64,000 bases of DNA. Source: Pseudomonas sp. ERMR1:02. GTDB taxonomy: Bacteria > Pseudomonadota > Gammaproteobacteria > Pseudomonadales > Pseudomonadaceae. Positions within the stretch are counted from its first letter, which is position 1, and each line of letters begins with the position of its first letter. The position numbers were made by a program, and so were the translations under genes. Below are positions 27,642 to 36,560 of this stretch, piece by piece. The notes under the pieces were generated by a model. It worked only from the letters and a program-made list of their open reading frames with translations, did no database searches and was not told the DNA's origin. The DNA lies in the NCBI RefSeq assembly GCF_002277815.1, contig NZ_NKJI01000022.1, forward strand, positions 52,527-116,526, written 5' to 3'.

Positions 27642-28403
27642 ATGGACAACAAGACTGATCTGATCGAATACCTGCTGCGCCTGGGCGACAGCGCCCTGAT
27701 CCAGGGCCAGCGCCTGTGCCAATGGTGCGGCAAGGCCCCGGCACTGGAAGAAGAGCTGGCACTGATGAACGTCGGCCTCGACCTCGTCGGACAGGCGCGC
27801 AACTGGCTGGAATACGCCGCCGAACTGCTGGACGACGGCCGCGATGCCGATGCCCTGGCGTTCCGCCGCGATGAGCGCGCCTATCGCAATCTGCTGCTGG
27901 TGGAACAACCCAACGGCGACTACGCGGTGACCATCCTCAAGCAGTTCCTGTATGACGCCTGGCACCTGCAAGTTCTCAGCGGCCTGAGCCAGTCCAGCAA
28001 TGAGCGCATCGCCGGAATCGCCGCCAAAGCGGTGAAAGAAGTCACCTATCACCTGCGCCGCTCCGGCGAGTGGGTCGAGCGTCTGGGCGACGGCACCGAG
28101 GAAAGCCACAAGCGCATGCTCGCGGCGATCCCCGAGGTCTGGCGCTTCACCGTCGAACTGACTAGCGCCGACGACAGCGAACAGCGCCTGTGCGCCGCTG
28201 GCATTACCCCGGACACCGCGCAAGTCGCCGCCGCCTGGCAAGCCAAGGTCAACCAAATTTTCGCCAGCGCCACCCTGCCCGTGCCCGCCGCGCCGAGCTA
28301 TTTCTACCTGAATGCACGCAAAGGCCTGCACACCGAACACTTGGGAATTCTGCTGGCCGAAATGCAGTTCCTGCCACGAGCGTACCCCGATGCAACCTGG
28401 TGA
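27642..28403 (+). CDS. paaC: Phenylacetyl-CoA epoxidase structural subunit C
   Basis: A 253-residue ferritin-like paralogue of PaaA that forms the heterodimer core but lacks a working di-iron site in this family. Segments such as NVGLDLVGQARNWLEYAAEL and FLYDAWHLQVLSGL are characteristic. The ATG at 27642 with GAGG upstream is chosen. Its end overlaps the paaD start by 14 bases. Confidence 0.94.
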   Translation: MDNKTDLIEYLLRLGDSALIQGQRLCQWCGKAPALEEELALMNVGLDLVGQARNWLEYAAELLDDGRDADALAFRRDERAYRNLLLVEQPNGDYAVTILKQFLYDAWHLQVLSGLSQSSNERIAGIAAKAVKEVTYHLRRSGEWVERLGDGTEESHKRMLAAIPEVWRFTVELTSADDSEQRLCAAGITPDTAQVAAAWQAKVNQIFASATLPVPAAPSYFYLNARKGLHTEHLGILLAEMQFLPRAYPDATW

Positions 28404-28923
28404 GCTGATCGCCAGCGACGTCGGCGCCCGGCCGGCACAACCGTCGGACCTTGCCGCCGCGTGGGCGATCCTGGCCGAGGTCATGGACCCGGAAGTGCCG
28501 GTGGTCAGCGTCGTCGATCTGGGCATCGTCCGTGATCTCGACTGGCAGGCCGGCCACTTGCATGTGGTGGTGACGCCGACTTACTCCGGCTGCCCCGCCA
28601 CCGAAGTGATCGAGGGCGATATCCGTGCCGCCCTGGAACACGCCGGCTTCAGCGCCCCACGCCTGGAGCGCAAGTTGACCCCGGCCTGGACCACCGACTG
28701 GATCACTGACAGCGGCCGCGAACGTCTGCGCGCCTACGGCATCGCGCCGCCCGAGGGCAGCACCAGCAAACGTAGCCTGCTCGGTGAAAGCCCAGTGATC
28801 GTCTGCCCGCAATGCGGCAGCGCCCACACCGAGGTGCTCAGCGAGTTCGGCTCCACCGCGTGCAAGGCGCTGTATCGCTGCGTCGATTGCCGGGAACCGT
28901 TCGACTATTTCAAGTGCATCTGA
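28390..28923 (+). CDS. paaD: PaaD, iron-sulfur/metal maturation factor of the epoxidase
   Basis: A 177-residue protein with an N-terminal MIP18/DUF59 domain (AEVMDPEVPVVSVVDLGIV) and a C-terminal four-cysteine knuckle (CPQCGS and CVDC). PaaD is needed for epoxidase activity, probably in metal-centre assembly. It overlaps paaC, which fits tight co-translation. Confidence 0.93.
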   Translation: MQPGELIASDVGARPAQPSDLAAAWAILAEVMDPEVPVVSVVDLGIVRDLDWQAGHLHVVVTPTYSGCPATEVIEGDIRAALEHAGFSAPRLERKLTPAWTTDWITDSGRERLRAYGIAPPEGSTSKRSLLGESPVIVCPQCGSAHTEVLSEFGSTACKALYRCVDCREPFDYFKCI

Positions 28924-28954
28924 GCGGCGTCGGCCGTCCAGCTGGAGAACAAAA

Positions 28955-30031
28955 ATGAGCAAATTTCACAGCCTGACCATCAAGGACGTGCGCACCGAGA
29001 CCCGTGACGCGGTGTCCATCGCCTTCGAGATTCCGCAGGATCTGCAAGACAGTTTTCACTTCACCCAGGGCCAGCATCTGGTGATGCGCACGCAACTGGA
29101 TGGCGAAGAAGTACGTCGCTCCTATTCGATCTGCACCGGGGTCAACGACGGTGAACTGCGCATCGCGGTCAAGCGCGTGGCGGGCGGGCGTTTTTCTGCG
29201 TTCGCCAACGAACAGCTCAAGGCTGGGCACCGCCTGGAAGTCATGCCGCCCGCCGGGCATTTCAGCGTTGAGCTCGACCCGACTCGCCATGGCAACTATC
29301 TGGCCGTCGCAGCCGGCAGCGGCATCACACCGATTCTGTCGATCATCAAGACCACCCTGGAAACCGAGCCGCACAGCCGCGTCACCCTGCTGTACGGCAA
29401 CCGTTCCAGCTCCGGCGCGCTGTTTCGCGAGCAGCTGGAAGATCTGAAAAACCGCTACCTGCAACGCCTGAACCTGATCTTCGTGTTCAGCCGCGAGCAG
29501 CAGGATGTCGATCTGTACAACGGTCGGATCAACGCCGAGAAATGCGAACAGCTGTTCAGCCGCTGGCTCGATGTGAAAGCCCTCGACGCCGCCTTCATCT
29601 GCGGTCCGCAGGAAATGACCGAGACCGTGCGCGACAGCCTCAAGGCCAAGGGCATGGCGTCGGATCGCATTCACTTCGAACTGTTCGCCGCCGCTGGCAG
29701 CCAGCAAAAGCGCGAGGCCCGCGAGGCTGCCCGCCAGGTGGATGCCGCCGTCAGCCAGATCACCGTCATCAGCGACGGTCGTGCCCTGGCCTTCGACCTG
29801 CCGCGCAACAGCCAGAGCATCCTCGACGCCGGCAACGCCCAGGGCGCCGAACTGCCCTACTCGTGCAAGGCCGGCGTGTGCTCGACGTGCAAATGCAAAG
29901 TCATCGAAGGCGAAGTGGAAATGGACAGCAACCACGCCCTGGAAGACTACGAAGTGGCCGCCGGCTACGTGCTGTCGTGCCAGGCCTTCCCGATCAGCGA
30001 CAAGGTTGTGCTGGATTTCGATCAGCTCTGA
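28955..30031 (+). CDS. paaE: Phenylacetyl-CoA epoxidase reductase
   Basis: A 358-residue NADPH-dependent reductase. An FAD domain (RRSYSICTG), an NAD-binding domain (AAGSGITPILSI and CGPQEM), and a C-terminal plant-type 2Fe-2S ferredoxin domain with YSCKAGVCSTCKC and a later LSCQ follow in the order expected for PaaE. It passes electrons to PaaA. Confidence 0.95.
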   Translation: MSKFHSLTIKDVRTETRDAVSIAFEIPQDLQDSFHFTQGQHLVMRTQLDGEEVRRSYSICTGVNDGELRIAVKRVAGGRFSAFANEQLKAGHRLEVMPPAGHFSVELDPTRHGNYLAVAAGSGITPILSIIKTTLETEPHSRVTLLYGNRSSSGALFREQLEDLKNRYLQRLNLIFVFSREQQDVDLYNGRINAEKCEQLFSRWLDVKALDAAFICGPQEMTETVRDSLKAKGMASDRIHFELFAAAGSQQKREAREAARQVDAAVSQITVISDGRALAFDLPRNSQSILDAGNAQGAELPYSCKAGVCSTCKCKVIEGEVEMDSNHALEDYEVAAGYVLSCQAFPISDKVVLDFDQL

Positions 30032-30044
30032 AACACCGCTTTCC

Positions 30045-30146
30045 CTGTAGGAGCGAGCACGCTCGCGATGGTCGTCAACGATAACGCTGGACACCTGACA
30101 CCCCGCGGTGTTCCGGCCTTCATCGCGAGCAGGCTCGCTCCTACAG
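30045..30146. repeat. REP element pair between paaE and paaZ
   Basis: CTGTAGGAGCGAGCACGCTC at 30045 with inverted partner ending at 30146, inside what is otherwise a co-directional paa gene series. It ends 44 bases before paaZ. Confidence 0.9.
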
Positions 30147-30189
30147 GTTGTCCTGCGACAACCTCATTATTTTGATTCCAGGAGCCAAC

Positions 30190-32243
30190 ATGTCCCACGC
30201 CCCTACCCTGCAAAGTTTCATCGCCGGCCGCTGGATCGGCCAGCAAGGCGCACAAATCCTGCGCAGCGCCATCGATGGCCATGAAATCGCGCGCACCCAT
30301 GAGGAGCGCCCGGACTTCGCCGAAGCCATCGAACACGGTCGCCGCCAAGGCGTCAGCGGCCTGATGGCGCTGGACTTCCAGCAACGCGCCCAGCGCTTGA
30401 AAGCCCTGGCCATGTACCTGAGCGAGCGCAAGGAACAGCTCTACACAATTTCTCATCACAGCGGCGCGACCCGTGCCGACAGCTGGATCGACATCGAAGG
30501 CGGCAACAGCACGCTGTTCACCTACGCCAGCCTCGGCTCGCGGGAGCTGCCATCGGGCAACGTCGTCCACGAAGGCCCGGCGCTGCAACTGAGCAAAATG
30601 GGCACCTTCGCCGGCACCCACATCCTGGTGCCGCGCGGCGGCGTGGCGGTGCACATCAACGCCTTCAACTTCCCGATCTGGGGCATGCTGGAAAAATTCG
30701 CGCCGAGCTTTTTGGCGGGCATGCCATGCATCGTCAAACCGGCCAGCGCCACCAGCTACCTGACCGAAGCTGTGGTGCGCCTGATGGACGAATCCGGCCT
30801 GCTGCCAGCGGGCAGTCTGCAACTGATCATCGGCGGCACCGGTGACCTGCTCGATCGCCTGCAAGGCCAGGACGTAGTGACCTTCACCGGTTCCGCCAAC
30901 ACCGCGGCCAAGCTGCGGGTCAACCCGAACCTGATTCGCAACTCGGTGCCGTTCACCGCCGAAGCCGACTCGCTGAACTGCGCGATCCTCGCCCCGGACG
31001 TGACCCCGGACGATGAAGAGTTCGAGCTGTTCATCAAGGAAGTCGCCCGGGAAATGACCACCAAGGCCGGGCAGAAATGCACCGCCATCCGCCGCGCCAT
31101 CGTCCCGGCCAAACACATCGATGCGGTAGCCACGCGCCTGCGTGATCGCCTGGCCAAAGTGGTGGTCGGCGACCCGTCGGTGGAAGGCGTGCGCATGGGT
31201 GCGCTGGCGTCCCACGATCAGCAAAAAGACGTGACCGAGCGTCTGGAAGCCCTGTTGCAGAGCAGCGACCTGCTGTTCGGCGCCCGTGACGGTTTCGAGC
31301 CGCGTGGCGAGAATGTCAGCCAGGGTGCGTTCTTCGCCCCGACCCTGTTGCAGGCCCGCGACCCGCACGCCGAAGGTGGCGCTCACGACATCGAAGCGTT
31401 CGGTCCGGTCAGCACCTTGATGGCGTACGACGATCTGGACGAAGCGCTGGCCCTGGCTGCACGCGGCAAGGGCAGCCTGGTTGCCAGTCTGGTGACCAAA
31501 GATCCGCAAATCGCCGCCAAAGCGATTCCGGTGGCCGCTGCATTGCACGGTCGTCTGCTGGTGCTGGATCGCAACTGCGCCGGCGAATCCACCGGCCACG
31601 GCTCGCCGCTGCCACAACTCAAGCACGGCGGCCCTGGTCGTGCCGGCGGCGGTGAAGAACTTGGCGGTCTGCGTGCGGTGAAGCACTACCTGCAACGTGC
31701 GGCGGTACAAGGTTCGCCGACCATGCTGGCAGCGGTCACCGGCGAATACGTGCGCGGCGCCAAGGTCATCGAAACCGAGGTGCATCCGTTCCGTCGCTTC
31801 TTCCAGGACCTGCAGATCGGCGAGTCGCTGCTGACCCACCGTCGCACCGTCACCGAAGCCGACCTGGTGAACTTCGGCTGCCTGTCCGGCGACCATTTCT
31901 ACATGCACTTCGATGACATCGCGGCCAAGGAATCGCAATTCGGCAAGCGTATTGCCCACGGTTACTTCGTGCTGTCGGCTGCGGCGGGTCTGTTCGTATC
32001 GCCAGCCCCAGGCCCGGTGTTGGCCAACTACGGTCTGGACACTCTGCGCTTCATCAACCCGGTGGGCATCGGCGACACCATCCAGGCGCGCCTGACCTGC
32101 AAACGCAAGATCGACCAGGGCAAAAAGAGCCCCAAGGGATTCCGCAAGGTGTGGTGGCGTGGGATGTGGAAGTCACCAACCAGTTGGGTGAGCTGGTGGC
32201 CAGTTATGACATTTTGACCTTGGTAGTCAAACGCGAAGACTGA
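30190..32243 (+). CDS. paaZ: Bifunctional oxepin-CoA hydrolase / semialdehyde dehydrogenase, C-terminal frameshift
   Basis: A fusion enzyme of about 684 residues that opens the oxepin ring and oxidises the resulting aldehyde. The N-terminal aldehyde dehydrogenase has the Cys segment KAGQKCTAIRRAIV, and the C-terminal MaoC-type hydratase has GCLSGDHFYMHFDD with KRIAHGYFVLS. The ATG at 30190 has AGGAG upstream. Near 32139 one G is missing; as written the chain ends in a nonsense tail at 32217, while the repaired frame ends ...SYDILTLVVKRED at 32243. Only the last 35 residues or so are affected. Confidence 0.94.
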
Positions 32244-32289
32244 TCAGGCCATCTAGTTGACCACAGTCCTGTGGTCAACCAACAACCAC

Positions 32290-32515
32290 CTGTAGGAGCA
32301 AAGCTTGCTCGCGATCGCGGAGTGCCAGTCGACATCATCGTTGGCTGACACCCTGCTATCGCGAGCAAGCTTTGCTCCTACAGTTTTTTGGGTGGTCGCA
32401 ATTGCTGTGTTCAACCGCCCATCCCTGTAGGAGTGAGCCTGCTCGCGATAGGGCCATTACATTCAGTGGAAGTGTTGGATGTGCTACCGCCATCGCGAGC
32501 AGGCTCACTCCTACC
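32290..32515. repeat. Two REP pairs after paaZ, the first with a T-run
   Basis: Inverted pairs at 32290-32383 and 32425-32515. The first, 47 bases beyond the paaZ stop, is followed directly by six T, so the REP hairpin probably also serves as the terminator of the paa message. They account for the gene-free stretch 32244-32622. Confidence 0.85.
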
Positions 32516-32622
32516 GTAGATCCTCGCCAAACCACCCAACCCACGCATTTCGCAGAAAAAACCATCGGCAATCAAAGAAATGTCTGACTGCTCACCCGTA
32601 TCCATTTGGATACAGTCGCGCA

Positions 32623-32914
32623 ATGAATTATCTTGTCCAGCAAACAGCGATCTTCTCCGCATGGCACACCTCAATCCGTGATTTGCGGGCAAGAGTTGCC
32701 ATCGCTCGTCGCATTGAACGTGCTAGTGCGGGGAATTTGGGTGATATCAAGCCAGTAGGTGATGGAGTTTCCGAAATGCGCGTGGATGTGGGTGCCGGAT
32801 ACCGGATTTACTTCACCATGCGCAAGACTGTCGTCATTGTCTTGCTGGCCGGTGGCGACAAATCATCACAGAACGCCGATATCAAACGTGCAAAAAATTG
32901 GCAAAGGAGGTTTA
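32623..32914 (+). CDS. RelE/ParE-superfamily toxin (addiction module killer type), C-terminal frameshift
   Basis: A small basic protein of the RelE fold (TIGR02683-like killer protein), expected to act as an mRNA interferase. Core segments are WHTSIRDLRARVAIARRIER, GVSEMRVDVGAGYRIYF and LLAGGDKSSQNADI. As written, the frame runs past the antitoxin start to 32970. With one more A in the A6 run at 32892-32897 it ends DIKRAKKLAKEV at 32914, the family-typical C-terminus, four bases before the antitoxin ATG. Confidence 0.82.
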
Positions 32915-32917
32915 ACC

Positions 32918-33226
32918 ATGATCCAGTCGTTGACGACTTTCGATATGGCAACGCTGCTCGACAGCGATGAGGCCATCAGCGAATACCTGTCCCAGGTGCT
33001 GGCGGATGGTGACAATGAGGAATTTCTTCGCGCCGTCGGGTACGTAGTAAAGGCTCGCGGCATGACACAGGTAGCCAAGGATTCCGGAATGGGTCGCGAA
33101 AGCCTGTACAAGGCCTTCGCTCCAGGCGCAAAACCACGTTTCAATACTGTTTTGAAAGTGATTCATGCGCTGGGTATTGATCTATATGCGCAGCCAGGCC
33201 ATGTCATCAATCACTCGAACTCTTGA
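32918..33226 (+). CDS. HigA-like antitoxin (addiction module antidote type)
   Basis: A 102-residue antitoxin with a C-terminal helix-turn-helix (MTQVAKDSGMGRESLYKAF then NTVLKVIHALGIDLYAQ), matching the antidote family that partners the upstream toxin. The start has a perfect AAAGGAGG ribosome site (32903-32910), seven bases before the ATG, and that site sits inside the last toxin codons. It should neutralise the toxin and repress the pair. Confidence 0.88.
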   Translation: MIQSLTTFDMATLLDSDEAISEYLSQVLADGDNEEFLRAVGYVVKARGMTQVAKDSGMGRESLYKAFAPGAKPRFNTVLKVIHALGIDLYAQPGHVINHSNS

Positions 33227-33298
33227 GTGAATCAACACCGCCATCGCGGGCAGGCTCACTCCGATAGGGGTTGTGGGTGATCCAAGCGTCAAATGGTG

Positions 33299-33428
33299 TA
33301 GGACATTTCTGTTTTTCCTAATCGTCGGCAATGCCCGATGTGCCTTACCTACCCTCCACCGCGATGTTTTGCGGATATCAATTGCACAGGTCCTAGGACA
33401 TTTCTGGGCAAGGTCTTCGGACATTTCC
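33299..33428. repeat. Short repeats TAGGACATTTCT
   Basis: TAGGACATTTCTG occurs at 33299-33311 and again at 33394-33406, with a diverged CGGACATTTCC at 33418-33428. Their role is unknown. The surrounding 33227-33490 stretch has a half REP at about 33241-33268 and no gene. Confidence 0.45.
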
Positions 33429-33490
33429 TTCGAATTGCGGCGATCCGCGTGAACTGGTTTCAAAGGCGTTCCATCGATAGTCTTTGGCGG

Positions 33491-33507
33491 TCACTGAAGT
33501 TCAGTGA
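33491..33507. promoter_or_regulatory. 17-base palindrome upstream of the DUF3077-like leader
   Basis: TCACTGAA-G-TTCAGTGA is a perfect inverted repeat with a one-base centre. The loop is too small for a good RNA hairpin, so a protein-binding site is more likely. No regulator can be assigned. Confidence 0.4.
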
Positions 33508-33513
33508 TGGGGT

Positions 33514-33732
33514 GTAGGAACCTCCAGAATCTGAAAGCGCTATGGCGTCATTGCCTGGTTTGCGGCCGTTCAAATGCGTCCGTAAGATCAGCCGCGGTGG
33601 CCATGTACGGGCACGCTTCGGCGTGGTCGAGAGGTGCTCTCAGATCTCGATTTCCTACCCCGTACATGGCTGCCACCCTAGCCCGTAGGAAAGGCTTTTG
33701 GCAGCTCCAATTACTTTTGAGAGCTCAAAACC
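33514..33732 (+). ncRNA. Structured 5' leader of the DUF3077-like gene
   Basis: CCATGTACGGG (33601-33611) pairs perfectly with CCCGTACATGG (33658-33668), extended by GGTGG with CCACC. Inside are a hairpin CACGC-TTCG-GCGTG (33612-33625) with the very stable UUCG loop, and GAGAG-GTG-CTCTC near 33629-33641. This is a multi-branch fold closed by an 11-pair helix. TTTCCTAC (33651-33658) could instead pair with GTAGGAA (33514-33520) or GTAGGAAA (33685-33692), giving switch-like alternatives before the ATG at 33733. Transcript ends are not known; the function is inferred. Confidence 0.55.
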
Positions 33733-34056
33733 ATGAATACCATTCACCCCGATCCACCCTACGAAAAACCAACCGCGTCCCCCGACAACCGCTTCATGGC
33801 ATTGACCAGCAACTGCACCGAAATGCCCACCCTCTTCGTCGACACCCACGCACCGCTCGACATCCTGATGGACGCCGCCAACTACCAAATCCGCGCCGTC
33901 ACCCAGGTACTGGAAAACCTGTCCATGCGCGGTTCGATCGAGTGCGAATCCTTCATCCTCAGCGACTTTGCCCTGCTCTGCGCCATCCCGTTGCGCGATG
34001 GCTGTGATGTGCTGGATGTGGTCGGGCGACGGTTGCGGGCGCAACTTCGCAAATAA
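33733..34056 (+). CDS. Small pseudomonad protein, DUF3077-like
   Basis: A 107-residue protein without signal peptide or membrane helix. The segment TLFVDTHAPLDILMDAANYQIRAV followed by a helical tail (ECESFILSDFALLCAIPL) resembles small Pseudomonas proteins of the DUF3077 group; function unknown. The long folded leader upstream is its most remarkable trait. Confidence 0.65.
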   Translation: MNTIHPDPPYEKPTASPDNRFMALTSNCTEMPTLFVDTHAPLDILMDAANYQIRAVTQVLENLSMRGSIECESFILSDFALLCAIPLRDGCDVLDVVGRRLRAQLRK

Positions 34057-34089
34057 GCCCCACACAAATTCCGTGATCGCAACCAATCC

Positions 34090-34181
34090 CGTAGGAGCGA
34101 GGCTTGCCCGCGAAGGCGGAGTGTCAGTCGCCATCAGTGCTAAATTTGCTGGACTCTTCGCGGGCAAGCCTCGCTCCTACG
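34090..34181. repeat. REP element pair
   Basis: CGTAGGAGCGAGGCTTGCCC at 34090 and inverted partner ending at 34181, between convergent genes (DUF3077-like and LuxR). Confidence 0.9.
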
Positions 34182-34206
34182 GGGGATGCGTACACGCTCA
34201 GATTTT

Positions 34207-35058
34207 TCAGTGCCCGCGCAACCACTCGATAAACAGCGCAAACAATTCCGACTGCGAACCCACCTCCAGTTTCAGATACAGATTCTTGCGGTGCATGCGC
34301 ACGGTCTCCGGCGAGATGTTCATCTGGCTGGCCGTGGATTTCACCGAGTGCCCCCGGAGCACCATGTGCGCCACTTCCCGTTCGCGTTCGGTGAGCAGGT
34401 CGCTGCCGAAATGTTCGAAGGCGAACTGCACCCGCTGCTTGAGATCATCGCGCAGGCCTTGATCGCTACTGCACTGGATCTCGCTATTGCGCAGCATGCC
34501 CCGCCGGCTGAATTCGCTGACGAATTCGCGCACCAGCGGCTCGACGGCGCGCAGCAGATTCAGTTGGTCGACCCGCAGGCATTCACCGCCGAAGCCTTGA
34601 TAGAGGCTGACGGAAATCTTCGTGTCATTGCCCGTATCGACGATGTAGTAGCTGTCTTCCGAACAACCCGCATTCAGGTAATAAGCCTTGTAATAGTCGC
34701 TGTCGAAGAAGTTGTCCGGCGCAATTTCTTCCAGGTGATAGAACCCTTGCGCCAAGCCCTGCTCCACCGCCAGGCAGAACGGGTCGAGCAGATAGCCACC
34801 GGAAAAATAGCGTTCCAGAATCGAGACCTGATACTCCTCCGCAATACCGCGCTGATGCAGCAACTGTGGCGCCCGGTCCTTGCGCTCAAGGCTGATCATC
34901 ACCGACTCGATGGACACCAGCTGCCCCAAGGCTGACGCCAAATATTGCAGGGCGTCAGGCTCGTCGATATGGGCGAATGCCTCGCGCATTCCCCCATGCC
35001 ATTTATGCAATGCCCCGAAGGGCATCGCGATCAGCGTTTCGTCGTTTGGTGTGCTCAT
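34207..35058 (-). CDS. LuxR-family transcriptional regulator
   Basis: A 283-residue regulator with a C-terminal LuxR/FixJ helix-turn-helix (LLTEREREVAHMVLRGHSVK then ISPETVRMHRKNLYLKL). The N-terminal 200 residues are not a receiver and lack an obvious autoinducer domain; they may sense a small molecule. The ATG at 35058 is used, 53 bases downstream of the aminotransferase stop, so it belongs to the same minus-strand group as the aminotransferase and binding protein and may control them. Confidence 0.85.
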   Translation of the reverse strand: MSTPNDETLIAMPFGALHKWHGGMREAFAHIDEPDALQYLASALGQLVSIESVMISLERKDRAPQLLHQRGIAEEYQVSILERYFSGGYLLDPFCLAVEQGLAQGFYHLEEIAPDNFFDSDYYKAYYLNAGCSEDSYYIVDTGNDTKISVSLYQGFGGECLRVDQLNLLRAVEPLVREFVSEFSRRGMLRNSEIQCSSDQGLRDDLKQRVQFAFEHFGSDLLTEREREVAHMVLRGHSVKSTASQMNISPETVRMHRKNLYLKLEVGSQSELFALFIEWLRGH

Positions 35059-35111
35059 GCCCCGCAGTCTAGCGGTTGAGCATCCCCTTGGTAAAAGCCT
35101 GACGGATGAAG

Positions 35112-36530
35112 TCATTGGCCGAAGTACTGGCCGCTCGCTTCAAGCTCGGCCGCCACTTCCAGGATGCATTCGCGCAGGATGTCGACGATCTCGTCGACCT
35201 GTGCATAAGTAAGAATCAGCGGTGGCGACATCACGTTGAGGTGCATGATCGGCCGCACCAGTAATCCCCTGGCCTGTGCGCGCACGTGGATTTTCTCGCC
35301 GATGTTGATCTCGTCGGCGAACAACGCTTTGGTGCGTTTGTCGGCGACGAATTCCACGCAGGCCATCAGTTTCAGACAGCGCACATCGCCCACCAGCGGC
35401 AATTCCCGCAGCGTGCCCAGACGCTGTTCCAGATAGCCGCCCACATCATCAACATGGGCCAGCAGATTTTCCCGCTCGATGATTTCAATGTTCTTCAGCG
35501 CCGCCGTGCAGCACACCGGATGGCCGCTGTAGGTGAAGCCGTGAGTAAAACAGCGGCCCTGGCCCGGTTCGGCGATGACTTTCCAGATGCGGTCCGAAAA
35601 GATGCACGCGCCCAGCGGCAGATAAGCCGAAGTCAGGCCTTTAGCGGTGGTGATGATGTCGGGCTGCACGTCGAACACATCTTTTGAAGCGAAGAACTTG
35701 CCCAGGCGCCCGAAGGATGTGACCACTTCGTCGGCGACGAACAGAATGTCGTAGCGCTGGCAGACTTCCCACATGCGCTTGAGGTAACCCTTGGGAGGAA
35801 TGATCACCCCGCCAGAACCCATCACCGGCTCGGCGAAAAAGCCTGCGACCTTATCCACGCCAATCGACAGGATCTTGTCTTCGAACTCCTTGACCAGGAA
35901 TTCGAGGAACTGCGCCTCATCCATACCGTCCGGTGCGCGGTACGGGTTGGGATTGGACACGTGGTGGATCAGCGGGTTGGCGTAATCGAACTCCGGCACC
36001 CGGTCGGCCGCCTTGTTGCCGATCGACATGGTCAGCGTGGTGGAGCCGTGATACGCGTTGAAACGGGCGATGACGTGCTTCTTTTCAGGCAGGCCGCGGC
36101 AGTTCTGATAGAACTGGATCAGGCGGTATGCGGTGTCCACGGCGGTGGAACCGCCGGTGGTCAGGAACACGTGGTCGAGGTCGCCAGGTGCCAGGCTGGC
36201 GAGCTTTTCACACAACTGGATGGCCACGTTGTTCGACATGTCGCAAAACGGGTTTGAATAGGCCAGTTGCCGCACCTGATCGGCGATTGCCAAGGCCATT
36301 TCCTCGCGGCCCAGGCCGATATTGGTGCACCACATACCGCCCACGGCATCGAGGAAACGATTGCCCCGGGTATCATAGATGTAGGTGCCTTCGCCTGCGA
36401 CGATGTTCAGAGAGCCCTGTTCGGCGTGCTCGTCGAACATGTGGTAACCGTGCATGTGGTGAGCCTTGTCGGCCTTGACCAGTGCAGCCTCTTCAGCCGC
36501 CGTAAACGTTTTTTGAATTGGGGTAGCCAT
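35112..36530 (-). CDS. Class III aminotransferase (putrescine/omega-amino acid type)
   Basis: A 472-residue PLP-dependent transaminase. Markers are TTGGSTAVDTAYRLIQFY, the pyridoxal-binding Asp in LFVADEVVTSFGR and the Schiff-base Lys in IITTAKGLTSAYLPLG. Its type is that of polyamine or omega-amino acid:pyruvate transaminases such as SpuC. It lies 30 bases downstream of a putrescine-type binding protein, which supports polyamines or other diamines as substrate, but this is not proven. Confidence 0.88.
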   Translation of the reverse strand: MATPIQKTFTAAEEAALVKADKAHHMHGYHMFDEHAEQGSLNIVAGEGTYIYDTRGNRFLDAVGGMWCTNIGLGREEMALAIADQVRQLAYSNPFCDMSNNVAIQLCEKLASLAPGDLDHVFLTTGGSTAVDTAYRLIQFYQNCRGLPEKKHVIARFNAYHGSTTLTMSIGNKAADRVPEFDYANPLIHHVSNPNPYRAPDGMDEAQFLEFLVKEFEDKILSIGVDKVAGFFAEPVMGSGGVIIPPKGYLKRMWEVCQRYDILFVADEVVTSFGRLGKFFASKDVFDVQPDIITTAKGLTSAYLPLGACIFSDRIWKVIAEPGQGRCFTHGFTYSGHPVCCTAALKNIEIIERENLLAHVDDVGGYLEQRLGTLRELPLVGDVRCLKLMACVEFVADKRTKALFADEINIGEKIHVRAQARGLLVRPIMHLNVMSPPLILTYAQVDEIVDILRECILEVAAELEASGQYFGQ

Positions 36531-36560
36531 ACAAAAACCTCAAACTGAATAATTGAACGA

